64,000 nt of DNA, from NCBI GenBank assembly GCA_903934285.1, contig CAIZNN010000202.1:1-64000 (forward strand), read 5' to 3'. Of this stretch, positions 16,168 to 26,053 are shown piece by piece. Numbering within the stretch: position 1 is the first letter of the stretch; every line of letters starts with the position of its first letter. This DNA is from Akkermansiaceae bacterium. Its GTDB lineage: Bacteria; Verrucomicrobiota; Verrucomicrobiia; Verrucomicrobiales; Akkermansiaceae. The translations under genes and the position numbers were made by a program. The notes beneath the pieces were generated by a model, which worked only from the letters and a program-made list of their open reading frames with translations, had not been told where the DNA came from and did not search any database.

Positions 16168-19100
16168 GCGACTCCCCATCCAAACGTCCGGCACTGGGCA
16201 TCGCGGGCCGCATCGCGGCGGCTTTCATCGACTCCAAGCTCACCCCGCTCATCATCATCGCCGCCGTGTTGTTAGGAGCGGCGGCCATTTTCCTGTTGCC
16301 GCGCGAGGAAGAGCCGCAGATCAAGGTGCCGATGGTCGATGTGATGGTCGCCATGCCCGGCTCGAGTGCCAAGGAGGTCGAGGAGCGCGCGACCCGGCCG
16401 ATGGAAAAATTGTTATGGGAGCTGCCCGGGGTGGAATACATATACTCGACATCCCGCGACAGCGAGAGCCTGTTGATAGTGCGCTTCAAGGTGGGTGAGG
16501 ACCCGCAGGCCAGCCTGGTGAAACTCACCGAGAAGCTGCGCTCGAATTTCGACCGCATTCCGCCCGGGGTGGGTGCGCCGCTGGTCAAACCCAAGAGCAT
16601 TGATGACGTGCCGATCCTCGGCCTGACCTTCCACAGCGCCCGCTATGATCATCTCACCTTGCGGCGGCTCGCCGCGCAGGTGGAGGAAGCCGTCAAGCAA
16701 GTGCCGCTGGTGGCCGAGACCACCCTCATCGGCGGCGCGCGCAAGACGGTGCGCGTGATCCTCGATCCTGTTAGGCTGGCCTCGCGCAGTCTCAGCCCGG
16801 CGGGCATCATCCCGATGCTGCAACAAGCCAACCGGCAATTTCGCGCCGGCGGGCTGACCACCGCCAACCGCGAGGTGCTGGTGGAAACCGGCGCCTTTCT
16901 CAAGTCCACCGCGGAGGTGGGCAATGTGGTTGTCGGCGTGTTTGGCGCGCGGCCGGTCTATCTGCGGGAGGTGGCGGACGTTGTGGACGGCAGCGAGGAA
17001 CCCAGCCAATATGTGTTATTTGGCGCGGCATCCCAAAAGGGAGACGGGCCGCCCGCCCGTCTGCTTTCCCAGACTGAAGAACCCGCCGTCACCCTCAGCA
17101 TTGCCAAGCGCCCCGGTGCCAACGCCATTGGCGTGGCCGACGAGGTGCTGCGCAAAGTCGAGTTGCTCAAGGGCACGCTCATTCCGGCCGAGGTGACGGT
17201 GGACGTCACCCGCAACTATGGCGAGACGGCGGCGGAGAAATCCAACGAATTGTTATTGCACATGGGCATAGCCATTTTCAGTGTCGCGCTGCTCATCTGG
17301 CTGACGCTGGGCTGGCGCGAGTCGGGGATTGTGGCGGTGGCCATTCCGGCCACCCTTGCGCTGACCTTGCTGGTGTTTTACCTCCATGGTTTCACGCTCA
17401 ACCGGATCACCCTGTTTGCGTTGATTTTCAGCATCGGCATTCTCGTCGATGACGCCATCGTGGTCGTCGAGAACATCGTCCGCCATTTCCATTTGCCAGC
17501 CAACCAAGGCCGCGACTGGTCCGCCATCGCGGTGGAGGCGGTCAATGAGGTGGGCAATCCCACCATCCTCGCCACCTTTGCGGTGATAGCCGCGGTGTTG
17601 CCGATGGCGTTTGTCGGCGGCTTGATGGGTCCCTACATGCGGCCGATCCCGATCGGGGCCAGCGCGGCGATGTTCTGGTCGTTGCTCATCGCCTTCATCG
17701 TCACCCCGTGGGCGTCGATCCGGATCCTGCGCTGGGGCAGGAAATACGGGGAGCGCGGGGAGCGCGGGGAGCGCCGGCGTCCCGCCGGCAGTGTTCGGCA
17801 TCCTGCCGAACACTCTTCATCTTCATCTTCATCTTCATCTCCCCCCTCTTCCTCTCCCACTGAAGCATCTTCCACCTCTGCGGCACCTGTCTCGGCCCAT
17901 CCCGAGGATTTCTTCACCAAACTCTATCGCCGCGCGATGGGGCCGCTGATTCATCACCGCGGCTGGCAGTGGGCGTTTCTGGCAGGGATCACCTGCTTGT
18001 TGTTAGCATCGTTCGCCACCGTCGGCCTCGGCTGGGTCAAGGTGAAAATGCTGCCGTTTGATAACAAGAGTGAATTCCAAGTGATCCTCAACATGCCGGA
18101 GGGCGCCTCGCTGGAACAAACCACCGCAGTGGCCCGCGAAATGGCCGCCGCCATCCGCGACGAACCGGAAGTGACCAACTGGCAGATCTATGCCGGGGTC
18201 GCCTCGCCGTTTAATTTCAGCGGGCTGGTGCGCCATTACTTCATGCGCCGCGGCGCCAACGTCGCCGACATCCAAGTCAACCTGGTGCCCAAGCATGCGC
18301 GCAAGGCGCAAAGCCACGACATCGCCAAGCGGGTGCGGCCGCGGCTGGCGGCCATTGCCGCGCGCTATGAGGCGCGCATTGCGGTGGCCGAGGTGCCGCC
18401 GGGCCCGCCGGTGCTCCAAACCTTGGTGGCCGAAATCTATGGACCCGATGAAAAATCCCGCTTGCAGCTCGCCGACAAAGTGAAAGCCATCTTCAAGCAA
18501 ACCCCCGGCGTGGTGGATGTGGATTGGTACCATGAGGCCGACCAACAAAAGGACCGCTTCGTCATCGACAAGGAAAAGGCCGCGCTCCACGGCATCAGCG
18601 CCGCCACCATCTCACAGACACTCAAAATCGCCGTCGCCGGCGAAACGGTCGATCTGCTCCATCAGCCGGCCGAAAAGGAGGACGTCGAGATCCGCCTCGA
18701 GATCCCGCGCTCGTCGAAAACCACCACCGACGAATTGTTAGCCCTGCGCGTGCGCTCCGGCGATGCCAACGCCCTGCCCGAACCCGGCGCGGCCGCCGCC
18801 CCGTTGGTGCCGTTGCGCGAACTCGTCACCATCGAGCGCGGCACCGTCGAGAAAAGCCTCTATCACAAAAACCTGATGCCCGTGACTTATGTCATCGGCG
18901 ACGTCGCCGGGGTGGTGGAAAGCCCGGTGTATGCGATCCTCAAGATGAACGAGGCATTGAGAAAGCTCGACACCCGCGAGTTTGGCGGCAGCGGTGCCAC
19001 GCTGCAGATCCACAATGCGAGCATGCCCTTCAGCGATGCGCAACCATCGCTGAAGTGGGATGGCGAGTGGCACATCACCATTGAGGTGTTCCGCGACCTC

Positions 19101-19571
19101 GGCTCCGCCTTTGCCGCTTGTTTGATTTTGATCTATGTGTTGATGGTCGGCTGGTTCCGCAGCTTCATCACCCCGGCCATTGTCATGATCGCCATCCCCT
19201 TCTCACTCGTCGGCATCCTGCCCGCCCACGGCCTGATGGGCGCCTTCTTCAGCGCCACCAGCATGATCGGCTTCATGGCCGGGGGCGGCATCGTGGTTAG
19301 AAACTCAATCATCCTGGTGGATTTCATCGAGCTGCGCCTGCGCGAAGGCATGGCCTTGAGTGAGGCGGTCATCGATGCCGGCGCCGTGCGTTTCCGCCCG
19401 ATGTTGCTCACCGCCATGGCCGTCATCGTCGGGGCGGCCGTCATCCTCGCCGACCCGATTTTCCAAGGCCTGGCCATCGCGCTGATGGCCGGGGAGGTCG
19501 CCAGCCTCTTCATCAGCCGCATGGCCGTGCCGGTGTTATACTATAGGTTCAATCACCGCCGGCATGGCTGA
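16164..19571 (+). CDS. RND-family efflux pump (AcrB/MdtB-like inner-membrane transporter)
   Basis: A 1135-residue resistance-nodulation-division pump with 12 membrane helices in two repeats. The first helix begins [20 protein letters not shown]. The porter start [20 protein letters not shown], the helix 4 acidic pair [13 protein letters not shown] and the second-half [14 protein letters not shown] are visible. It exports drugs, metals or lipophiles by proton antiport. Residues about 526-576, after the first six helices, are an added low-complexity stretch of Arg/Gly-Glu repeats, Ser-rich runs and Pro. It is encoded by a family A palindrome plus CATCTT microsatellite, still in frame. Length is otherwise normal (about 1040-1080). 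Confidence 0.93.
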   Translation: MSDSPSKRPALGIAGRIAAAFIDSKLTPLIIIAAVLLGAAAIFLLPREEEPQIKVPMVDVMVAMPGSSAKEVEERATRPMEKLLWELPGVEYIYSTSRDSESLLIVRFKVGEDPQASLVKLTEKLRSNFDRIPPGVGAPLVKPKSIDDVPILGLTFHSARYDHLTLRRLAAQVEEAVKQVPLVAETTLIGGARKTVRVILDPVRLASRSLSPAGIIPMLQQANRQFRAGGLTTANREVLVETGAFLKSTAEVGNVVVGVFGARPVYLREVADVVDGSEEPSQYVLFGAASQKGDGPPARLLSQTEEPAVTLSIAKRPGANAIGVADEVLRKVELLKGTLIPAEVTVDVTRNYGETAAEKSNELLLHMGIAIFSVALLIWLTLGWRESGIVAVAIPATLALTLLVFYLHGFTLNRITLFALIFSIGILVDDAIVVVENIVRHFHLPANQGRDWSAIAVEAVNEVGNPTILATFAVIAAVLPMAFVGGLMGPYMRPIPIGASAAMFWSLLIAFIVTPWASIRILRWGRKYGERGERGERRRPAGSVRHPAEHSSSSSSSSSPPSSSPTEASSTSAAPVSAHPEDFFTKLYRRAMGPLIHHRGWQWAFLAGITCLLLASFATVGLGWVKVKMLPFDNKSEFQVILNMPEGASLEQTTAVAREMAAAIRDEPEVTNWQIYAGVASPFNFSGLVRHYFMRRGANVADIQVNLVPKHARKAQSHDIAKRVRPRLAAIAARYEARIAVAEVPPGPPVLQTLVAEIYGPDEKSRLQLADKVKAIFKQTPGVVDVDWYHEADQQKDRFVIDKEKAALHGISAATISQTLKIAVAGETVDLLHQPAEKEDVEIRLEIPRSSKTTTDELLALRVRSGDANALPEPGAAAAPLVPLRELVTIERGTVEKSLYHKNLMPVTYVIGDVAGVVESPVYAILKMNEALRKLDTREFGGSGATLQIHNASMPFSDAQPSLKWDGEWHITIEVFRDLGSAFAACLILIYVLMVGWFRSFITPAIVMIAIPFSLVGILPAHGLMGAFFSATSMIGFMAGGGIVVRNSIILVDFIELRLREGMALSEAVIDAGAVRFRPMLLTAMAVIVGAAVILADPIFQGLAIALMAGEVASLFISRMAVPVLYYRFNHRRHG
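17767..17815 (-). repeat. Family A double-hairpin repeat, copy A2, inside the RND gene
   Basis: In reverse orientation relative to A1, this copy reads GGGGAGC, then GCCGGC/GCCGGC and GTGTTCGGC/GCCGAACAC stems. It is preceded by GGGGAGCGC tandem units and followed by (TCTTCA)n. The whole insert keeps the pump reading frame open. Confidence 0.85.
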
Positions 19572-19635
19572 CGCGCCCGGCGGCAGCACGGCGTCTGGTC
19601 ATCTTCCGGAGCGAGGTGGTCTCGCCAGCATGGAA

Positions 19636-19654
19636 CGACACTTGCCAAGTGTCG
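19636..19654. terminator. Palindrome between convergent genes
   Basis: CGACACTTG and CAAGTGTCG form a perfect 9-bp stem around a single base, between the ends of the RND pump gene (plus strand) and the receiver gene (minus strand). It may be a bidirectional terminator. It also resembles the CAAGTC palindromes of repeat family C, so it could be a dispersed repeat serving that role. Confidence 0.5.
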
Positions 19655-19659
19655 CGACT

Positions 19660-20088
19660 TCAAGACAAGTTGCTCCAGCCCACTCGCGAGCCGCGGCGGA
19701 TATTGCGCAAGGCGAGTTGGGCGCGCACGCGCACGAGCACCTCGAATTGGCGGAACGGCTTCACGATGTAATCCGCTCCGCCCCGTTCGAATCCCGCGGC
19801 GATGTCCGCCGTTGCCGAGAGCGCGCTGATGAAAAGGATGGGAATGGCGCGCAGCGCCGCGTCTGCCTTGAACTGCCGGCAAACCTCCAAGCCGTCCATG
19901 CCCGGCATCCGGATATCCAACAACACCAAATCCGGGGGGGTCTCGCGCGCCGACGCGAGTGCCATCTCGCCGCTCCGAAACGCCCACACAATCCAATTTT
20001 TTTCGCGCAGCATCAGTTCGAGAACGTTCAAGTTCTCCACCTCGTCGTCAATAATCATGATGTTGACCGGATCGGAAGGGGTATTCAT
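19660..20088 (-). CDS. Single-domain response regulator (CheY-like receiver)
   Basis: A 142-residue protein that is only a receiver domain: acidic pair Asp14-Asp15 (IMIIDDE), phospho-acceptor Asp58 (LVLLDIRMPGMDG), the Thr/Ser switch in LFISALSA and the conserved Lys in YIVKPF. There is no output domain, so it acts through protein contacts, for example with a histidine kinase or in a phosphorelay. The long frame opens further upstream to 20304, but the ATG at 20088 begins the fold. It is divergent from the OmpR/kinase pair with a 525-base gap. The partner kinase is not evident. Confidence 0.88.
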   Translation of the reverse strand: MNTPSDPVNIMIIDDEVENLNVLELMLREKNWIVWAFRSGEMALASARETPPDLVLLDIRMPGMDGLEVCRQFKADAALRAIPILFISALSATADIAAGFERGGADYIVKPFRQFEVLVRVRAQLALRNIRRGSRVGWSNLS

Positions 20089-20613
20089 GCGCTGCGTTGT
20101 GAAGTATGGATTGTCATGAGATGCTTGCCGGGTGTGCCGCGAGGATCCACGGCCATGCGCCCGATTCATTGCTGCCAGGAAATTGCTTCTTGGGGGCACC
20201 CCGGTGCAACAACCGGTGGCCGGACCGGAGGGCGGGAACATGCCGGTTGCGTGGACACAAGGGGGCTTGAGCGGCGGGAAAGCCGCAGCACAGGCGCCGA
20301 CCAAGCCGATGGTCAGGCGGAAACATGCCGGGAAATGGAGGGTTTTCTCAGACTCATGGCAAGCAACTTCAGGCGCAAAATAGCTATCGAGTCGGCCTTG
20401 CCAAGAATTATTGTCGATAAGATCTCTTTACCGGGTGTCGGGTCATTGGCTTCTCCGGCACACGGGACTTTGGCAAGTCCCGTTCCCATGCATTTGGCCA
20501 AACGTGAAATTCGTTTTACAACGCATCGTCCAATTGGAAAATCCGCCCGCATGATGATCCGTCATTTGACATGATCCCCTCCCCCGGCGATCATCCCGAT
20601 CCCCTTCACCACC
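20089..20613. other. Divergent intergenic region (525 bases)
   Basis: No convincing gene. It separates the single-domain regulator from the OmpR-type pair and should hold both promoters. It contains a family C palindrome at 20455-20487. GC falls to ordinary-looking AT-richer sequence near 20380-20440 and 20500-20560, the likeliest promoter zone. Confidence 0.6.
20455..20487. repeat. Family C palindromic repeat, copy C1
   Basis: The stem CGGGACTT/AAGTCCCG around TGGC lies in a 33-bp block that starts CCGGCACA and ends GTTCCC. It is identical to copy C2 at 25639-25671 except for one base in the loop. Confidence 0.85.
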
Positions 20614-21291
20614 ATGCGTCTGCTGCTCATCGAAGATAATGCCCCGTTGCGGGCGGCCATCGGCCAATACCTGCGTGAAGCCGATTTCATCGTCGATAGC
20701 GCCACGACCGGCGAGGAAGGCCTCTGGGCCGCCACCGAAACGCCCTACGACGCCATTCTCCTCGATCTGACGTTGCCGAAAATCGATGGCATGGAGATTT
20801 TGCGCCGCCTGCGGGCAAAAATGAACCCGGTCCATATCCTCGTCATCAGCGCCCGCGACGGCTTGGAAGACCGCCTGGAGGCGTTGAACGCAGGTGCCGA
20901 TGACTATCTGGTCAAGCCGTTTGCGCTGTCCGAAGCCCTCGCCCGCATCCGCGCCTTGCTGCGCCGCAGTTATGTCAGGAAATCCCCGCTCATGCAGGTG
21001 GCCGACTTGCAACTCGATCCCATCCGCCGCCGCGTGCAGCGCGCAGACCGCACCATCGAACTCACCGCCCTCGAATACCGCCTGCTGGAATACCTGTTGT
21101 ATCGCGCCGGCGAGGTGGTGTCCCGCACCGATATCTGGGAGCGGGTTTTCGAGGATGGCAGCGGCGGCACCAGTAACTCCGTGGATGTGTACATCGGCTA
21201 TCTGCGAAAAAAACTCAATGCCGAAGGCGAGCCCGACCTGATCCAAACGCGGCGCGGCCAGGGCTACATGCTGGAGGCGCCGCCACCATGA
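20614..21291 (+). CDS. OmpR/PhoB-family response regulator
   Basis: A 225-residue two-domain regulator. The receiver has Glu7-Asp8, phospho-acceptor Asp51 (AILLDLTLPKIDG) and Lys in DDYLVKPF. The C-terminal winged helix shows ELTALEYRLLEYLL, the recognition helix SNSVDVYIGYLRKKL and the wing IQTRRGQGYML. It binds DNA when phosphorylated by the kinase encoded immediately downstream, whose start overlaps its stop by four bases. Targets are not shown by sequence. The LtaS-like gene 200 bases further on is a plausible one, given that the pair sits next to it. Confidence 0.93.
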   Translation: MRLLLIEDNAPLRAAIGQYLREADFIVDSATTGEEGLWAATETPYDAILLDLTLPKIDGMEILRRLRAKMNPVHILVISARDGLEDRLEALNAGADDYLVKPFALSEALARIRALLRRSYVRKSPLMQVADLQLDPIRRRVQRADRTIELTALEYRLLEYLLYRAGEVVSRTDIWERVFEDGSGGTSNSVDVYIGYLRKKLNAEGEPDLIQTRRGQGYMLEAPPP

Positions 21292-22736
21292 GACCCCCGT
21301 CGATCCGGCGTGCCCTGCTGTTCCGCTGCGGCATCGGCGTGGGCGTGCTGCTGTGCTTCCTGTCGGCCTCTATCTATCTGCTAGTACGGCAGAGTTCGTA
21401 CCGCGAGGCGGACCGGTCGATCACCCAGACCGCCGCGTTGCTGGCCAACCAGGTGGAATTGGGCCACGGCGGGGTGACCTTTGAGTGGCAGGAGGGACTG
21501 GGCACCAACGAGGCGCTGATTCTCGAGGGCCTGTTCCAATTCTGGGACGAGCGCACGGGGCACACCACGCGTTCGCCGGCGCTTCAGGCGCATGATCTCC
21601 CGCGCTTCCACGGTGCGCAGGGCAGCCCGCTGGTCAAATCCATCGTGCTGCCCAACGGGGATCGTGGTCGCGCGGTGGGCCTCCAAGTCCTGCCGTTTGT
21701 GTTGCCCGAGGAAAGCGAGAGGATGCGCAGCCGCGGCGAGCTGATCGATCCCAAATCGCTGCCCCACACCTTGGTGGTGGCCGGCAGCATCGAGCCGGAA
21801 CACCACACGCTGGCCCGGCTGCGCTATGCCCTCGCCAGCGGCGTGTTGCTCGCCCTCGCCCTTGGGTTCACCCTCATCGACCACGTCATCCGGATTTCAC
21901 TGCGGCCCATCGACAAGCTCGCCCGCGAAATGCACGAACGCGCCGAACATCAATTGGATTGCTCGCTGTCCTTGCCGCGCGAGATGCCCGCGGAACTCAC
22001 CGGCCTGGCACAGAACTTCGACTCCCTGCTGGCCCGCGTCGCCATCACCCGCCACCGCGAGCGGGACTTCATCCGGCATGCGGCGCACGAACTCCGCACC
22101 CCCATCGCCGGCCTCCGCGCCACCATCGAACTCGCGCTCTCGCAAGCACGCGATGCCACATCCTATGCCGGCTATCTAACGACTTGCCGGGCCGCGGCCG
22201 ACGAGCTGGGCGGACTGGTGACACGTCTCTCGGCGCTGGCCCGCATCGGAACCTCCGCCGCCGCTCCGGAGGTTCTTGAAGTCCTCGATCCACACCTGCT
22301 CGTTACTGAGTGCCTGTCGCCCTTTCTGTCCACCATCGAGCTGCGCCACATTCACGCCGTCATCGAACCCGCCGCGCCTGACCTCAGATTCATCGGGGAG
22401 CGCACGCTGAGCCGGATCATTCTCAACAACCTGCTGGATAACGCCGCATGCTATACCCCGGACAACGCCGTCATCAGGATCCGTTGCGAGCGTGCAGGCA
22501 GCCAGGTGCAAATCATCGTGTCCAATCCCGCCGCCGATCTAACGGAAGATCCCGCGCGCCTGTTCGAGCCCCTGTTCCGCCGCGATAGTCCACTCCACGA
22601 TACCGGAACCCACCTTGGCATCGGCCTGACCCTCAGCCTGGATGCCGCCAGCGCCATGGGCGGCACCTTGCATGCCTGCAAGACGGCTGCCGGCTGGATC
22701 GAGTTTATTTTCGGCTTGCCGGGCGCCACGGCGTGA
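21288..22736 (+). CDS. Membrane sensor histidine kinase
   Basis: A 482-residue kinase. First membrane helix about residues 10-33, a periplasmic sensor of about 150 residues with no recognised domain, second helix about residues 178-200, a HAMP-like linker, the HisKA H-box HAAHELRTPIAG with His267 as phospho-site, and a HATPase domain with N-box NNLLDNAACYTP and G-box GTHLGIGLTLS. It forms a two-component system with the OmpR-type regulator. The G1 Asp-x-Gly box is degenerate around SNPAADLTEDPARLF, so ATP binding should be checked, although the other boxes are good. Confidence 0.92.
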   Translation: MRPPSIRRALLFRCGIGVGVLLCFLSASIYLLVRQSSYREADRSITQTAALLANQVELGHGGVTFEWQEGLGTNEALILEGLFQFWDERTGHTTRSPALQAHDLPRFHGAQGSPLVKSIVLPNGDRGRAVGLQVLPFVLPEESERMRSRGELIDPKSLPHTLVVAGSIEPEHHTLARLRYALASGVLLALALGFTLIDHVIRISLRPIDKLAREMHERAEHQLDCSLSLPREMPAELTGLAQNFDSLLARVAITRHRERDFIRHAAHELRTPIAGLRATIELALSQARDATSYAGYLTTCRAAADELGGLVTRLSALARIGTSAAAPEVLEVLDPHLLVTECLSPFLSTIELRHIHAVIEPAAPDLRFIGERTLSRIILNNLLDNAACYTPDNAVIRIRCERAGSQVQIIVSNPAADLTEDPARLFEPLFRRDSPLHDTGTHLGIGLTLSLDAASAMGGTLHACKTAAGWIEFIFGLPGATA

Positions 22737-22932
22737 TCTCCACGGCGGGTCTCGGCGCAGGGTGGCGGCCGGAGAGCTGCCGCCGGACGGTTAGAAAAAA
22801 TCGCCGCTCCTCTCACCGGATTCTCATGTTCGGTCTGCTAATGGATGTTCCGCAAGCAGCGCCCGCCTGCCGGATTGGCCGGGGGGAGGGGCGATTCCAG
22901 CCTAACCGAATTCCCGCACTCCATTCCAGCCC

Positions 22933-24963
22933 ATGCGTCGTTTCTTCCGTTCCATTCCCGCACGCTTCGCGCTCATCGCGTATTCCTTGTTCTTCGGGGT
23001 TTCCCTGCTGTCGCGACTGATGCTATCGGTCGCCGCGCGGCATGAGATCACATGGGACACATCGCTCCCCGGCAGCTTCGCCACCGGGGTCTGGTTTGAT
23101 GCCGCAGCCGCGGTTTTCGCGGCGCTGCCATGGCTGCTGTTCGGTGCGCTCATCCCGGCCCGGTTTTTAAAATCCACCATAGGCACTTGGTTGGTGGCGG
23201 GCCTGATGACTCTCTTCACCGGCATTCTGATCTTCATCACCACTGCGGAGTGGTTCTTCTGGGACGAATTCCACGCGCGCTTCAATTTCATTGCCGTGGA
23301 CTATCTCATTTGGACCCAGGAAGTCTTGAGCAACATCAGCGAGTCTTACCCCATCGTGTCCATTTGCGTCGGCATTGCTGTGTTGGCGCTCGTCGCGGGT
23401 GGCTGGATGATCCGCAAGGGGGTGTTCTCATGGGTGGCAAGTGGCACCACCACCTGGCGGGACCGATGTGCCTGGCCGGTCGCGGGCCTCGCCCTCGCCG
23501 CGCTCGCCGTGGCGGCGGTGAGCCAAGCGTCGATGCCCGGCTTCGCCAATCAATATCATGGCGAGTTGGCGAAAAACGGCTGCTGGTCGTTCTTCGCCGC
23601 TTACAAGCAAATGGAACTCGACTACGAAAAGTGGTACGTGGTGCTGCCCCGGGACCAGGCGCTCGGCAAGGCCAAACAATTGCTCGTCACCACGGATGCA
23701 CCGGCCAGTTCGCCGGCGGCCGATGACCTCCACCGCAGCATCAGCGGTCGCGGCCCCGAACACCGCTGGAATGTCATTCTGGTGTGCATGGAGAGCATGA
23801 GCGGCGACTTCATGAGCTACCTGGGAAACCGGGGCGGCCTCACCCCGAATCTCGATCGCCTCGCCAAGGAATCCGTCTTCTTCGAAAACCTCTATGCCAC
23901 CGGCACCCGCACCGTGCGCGGGATGGAGGCCCTCACCCTCAACCTCCCGCCCACCCCGGGCCAAGCAATCATCTACCGCCCCCAAGGCACCGGCCTGACC
24001 ACCACCTTCAGCCCGTTTCTTGACCGCGGCTACGATTGCGCGTTTTTCTATGGCGGCGATGGGCGCTTCGATTTCATGAACCGCTATTTCTCCACCGCCG
24101 GGTGCCGCATCATGGACGTGGGCGCGTGGACCGCCCAGGACGTCACCTGCAAAACCGCTTGGGGCGCGTGCGATGAGGACTTGTTCCGCAAAGCCCTCGC
24201 CGAAGCCGATGCCGACCACGCCGCAGGCAAGCCGTTCGAGTTTTTCTGCATGACCACCAGCAACCACCGGCCCTACGATTTCCCGGCGGGCCGCATCGAC
24301 CTGCCACCCCACAGCGGGCGCAACGCGGCGGTGAAGTATGCCGATTGGGCGGTTGGCAACCTCATCGCTGAGGCCCGCCAGCGCCCGTGGTTCAAGGACA
24401 CCTTGTTCGTCATTTGCGCCGACCATTGTGCCAGCAGCGCCGGCAAATCCGAACTCGACATCACCAAGTACCACATTCCGGCCCTGATCTACAACCCCGC
24501 GCTGGTGCCCGCGCAAACCGTTGCCGCCTTGTCCAGCCAGATCGATGTGATGCCCACGCTGTTCGGACTGCTGAACTGGAGTTATACCACCCTGGGCTTT
24601 GGCCATGACCTGCTGGCACCTTCCGCCGCCGGCCGCCCCGGCCGCGCATTCGTCTCCAACTATCAGAAAATCGCCCTGTTGCAAAATGCCGGCATCACCA
24701 TTCTCAAACCCAACCGCATCACCTCCTCCCATGCCTGCGATCTGACCACTGGAGATTTCCGCCCGCTCGACCCCGCCACCGCCGCCACCCTGGTGGGTGA
24801 AGCCACGGCTTTCTATCAGAGTGCTGCCTGGTTGTTCACCAGCGGCCGGCTCAAGAAATCTCCCGGCGGGCCCACGCCGGCGGGGGCCGCGCCCGACGCG
24901 GCCGACCCCTCCGGCTTCGCCAGCTCCCCACTCAACCGCCCCCAGGCCCCGCCAGCCCCCTGA
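22933..24963 (+). CDS. LtaS/OpgB-like membrane sulfatase-fold phosphotransferase
   Basis: A 676-residue protein with five N-terminal membrane helices (to about residue 190) and a large extracytoplasmic alkaline-phosphatase-fold domain. Motifs of the LtaS/MdoB family: NVILVCMESM with the metal-binding Glu, the nucleophile Thr in ATGTRTVRGMEAL, MTTSNHRPYDFP, and the metal site FVICADHCAS. In Gram-negatives this family transfers phosphoglycerol or phosphoethanolamine head groups to periplasmic glucans or lipid A. The last 60 residues are Pro/Ala-rich and disordered. It ends two bases before the methyltransferase gene, so the two are likely cotranscribed. Confidence 0.87.
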   Translation: MRRFFRSIPARFALIAYSLFFGVSLLSRLMLSVAARHEITWDTSLPGSFATGVWFDAAAAVFAALPWLLFGALIPARFLKSTIGTWLVAGLMTLFTGILIFITTAEWFFWDEFHARFNFIAVDYLIWTQEVLSNISESYPIVSICVGIAVLALVAGGWMIRKGVFSWVASGTTTWRDRCAWPVAGLALAALAVAAVSQASMPGFANQYHGELAKNGCWSFFAAYKQMELDYEKWYVVLPRDQALGKAKQLLVTTDAPASSPAADDLHRSISGRGPEHRWNVILVCMESMSGDFMSYLGNRGGLTPNLDRLAKESVFFENLYATGTRTVRGMEALTLNLPPTPGQAIIYRPQGTGLTTTFSPFLDRGYDCAFFYGGDGRFDFMNRYFSTAGCRIMDVGAWTAQDVTCKTAWGACDEDLFRKALAEADADHAAGKPFEFFCMTTSNHRPYDFPAGRIDLPPHSGRNAAVKYADWAVGNLIAEARQRPWFKDTLFVICADHCASSAGKSELDITKYHIPALIYNPALVPAQTVAALSSQIDVMPTLFGLLNWSYTTLGFGHDLLAPSAAGRPGRAFVSNYQKIALLQNAGITILKPNRITSSHACDLTTGDFRPLDPATAATLVGEATAFYQSAAWLFTSGRLKKSPGGPTPAGAAPDAADPSGFASSPLNRPQAPPAP

Positions 24964-24965
24964 TC

Positions 24966-25553
24966 ATGCACTCGCCCCGCCTCAGCGAACAAGGCTTCGT
25001 CAATCTCCATCGCAAGCTGATTTTCCGCCTCCTCGCGATCGTCCTAACAGCCTATCTGTTTTATGCGCCGAACCTGTGGCCCCTCGCCGCATCCGCGGTT
25101 TTGTGCGCCCAGGTTGCGGGGATGCTGCTGATCTTTGCCGGGATCATCGGCCGGATTCTGGCGACGCTCTCGATTGGCGGGCACAAGGACCAGGTCATTG
25201 TGAGGACCGAACTCTACTCCGTCTGCCGCAACCCGCTGTACTTCGCCTCTTTCCTCATGGCTGGCGGTCTCGGCCTGCTATCCGGCAGGGCCGATTTCAC
25301 CATCCTGCTGATCGCCGCCTTCCTGGCGATTTTCTATCCGATGATGCGCAACGAGGCAAGTTACCTCAGGGCGCGCTTCGTTGAATTTGCGGAATATGAG
25401 AATGCGGTGCCGCTGTTCATTCCGGATTTCAGGCTGTGGCAGGAACGCGCCACTTACCCGATCAACTTCCGCCTGGTGAAACGCACGCTGCTGGATGCCT
25501 CGCTCATCCTCATCGCCATTCCCGTGATGATTCTGCTGCGCTGGATTGCATGA
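24966..25553 (+). CDS. Isoprenylcysteine/phospholipid methyltransferase-family membrane protein
   Basis: A 195-residue membrane protein with four to five helices. The ICMT/PEMT signature is seen in ELYSVCRNPLYFASFLMAGG (the GxYxxxRNPxYxG pattern) followed by the MRNEASYLRARFVEFAEYE motif, where Glu and Arg bind S-adenosylmethionine. Bacterial members methylate lipids or small hydrophobic thiols; the substrate is not known here. It starts three bases after the LtaS-like gene, which suggests both modify envelope lipids. Confidence 0.85.
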   Translation: MHSPRLSEQGFVNLHRKLIFRLLAIVLTAYLFYAPNLWPLAASAVLCAQVAGMLLIFAGIIGRILATLSIGGHKDQVIVRTELYSVCRNPLYFASFLMAGGLGLLSGRADFTILLIAAFLAIFYPMMRNEASYLRARFVEFAEYENAVPLFIPDFRLWQERATYPINFRLVKRTLLDASLILIAIPVMILLRWIA

Positions 25554-25638
25554 CGGTGGGCCTGGCGCATGGCCGGCGCGGCGCCGGAGTGCGCGCCGCC
25601 ACGCAACAACACTTGTGAAGTGGCGGGGCGTTGCCACG

Positions 25639-25671
25639 CCGGCACACGGGACTTGGGCAAGTCCCGTTCCC
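25639..25671. repeat. Family C palindromic repeat, copy C2
   Basis: Same 33-bp block as C1, with the CGGGACTT/AAGTCCCG stem and a GGGC loop. It sits between convergent genes, downstream of the methyltransferase and of the antitoxin gene, where it may act as a terminator. Confidence 0.85.
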
Positions 25672-25714
25672 CGCCGCGGCCTCGCCGGCACGCTGGTTGC
25701 CGGAGGGCGAGCAA

Positions 25715-26053
25715 TTAGAGCGCGGCGAGCGTCCGGCGGAACGCCTCCGAGAGTGTGACGTGGTCACGGGTCGCGAGTTTCTTGAGTTGCTCGCGCGTCT
25801 CGGCAGGAACCAGCAGATTGAGGCGGACATGGCCGCTGGGTTTGCGGCCCGCACCAAGGCGTTTGCCTCCACGCATTGGCTTGACCACGACCTTGCCGTG
25901 TTTTTCCGTACGCTCGTAGAGGGTGCCGACGGCTGCGGGCGCAGGAATGCCAAGCAGGCGTTGGGCTTTCCCAGCGAGCGGTTTGGCGGCAGGATCGAAA
26001 TGCCAGCCTTCACTGCGGGGTTCTTCTTTGTATTCAAGGGTTGGTTTTTTCAT
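25715..26053 (-). CDS. Ribbon-helix-helix antitoxin partner of BrnT
   Basis: A 112-residue protein. The N-terminal half is charged (MKKPTLEYKEEPRSEGWHFD). The C-terminal half has a basic GGKRLGAGRKPSG linker and a predicted ribbon-helix-helix (VRLNLLVPAETREQLKKLAT). Its ATG lies inside the 3-prime end of the broken brnT gene, overlapping by 20 bases, which is the toxin-first order of BrnT/RHH modules. It probably binds DNA and formerly neutralised the BrnT RNase. It remains intact although the toxin is interrupted, so it may persist as a solitary repressor. The frame is open to 26107; the ATG at 26053 is the likely start. Confidence 0.75.
   Translation of the reverse strand: MKKPTLEYKEEPRSEGWHFDPAAKPLAGKAQRLLGIPAPAAVGTLYERTEKHGKVVVKPMRGGKRLGAGRKPSGHVRLNLLVPAETREQLKKLATRDHVTLSEAFRRTLAAL

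Noticed and set aside
20089-20613. Possible small gene within the 525-base divergent gap
   Set aside because: Frames there are short, lack good starts and are extensions of neighbouring genes.
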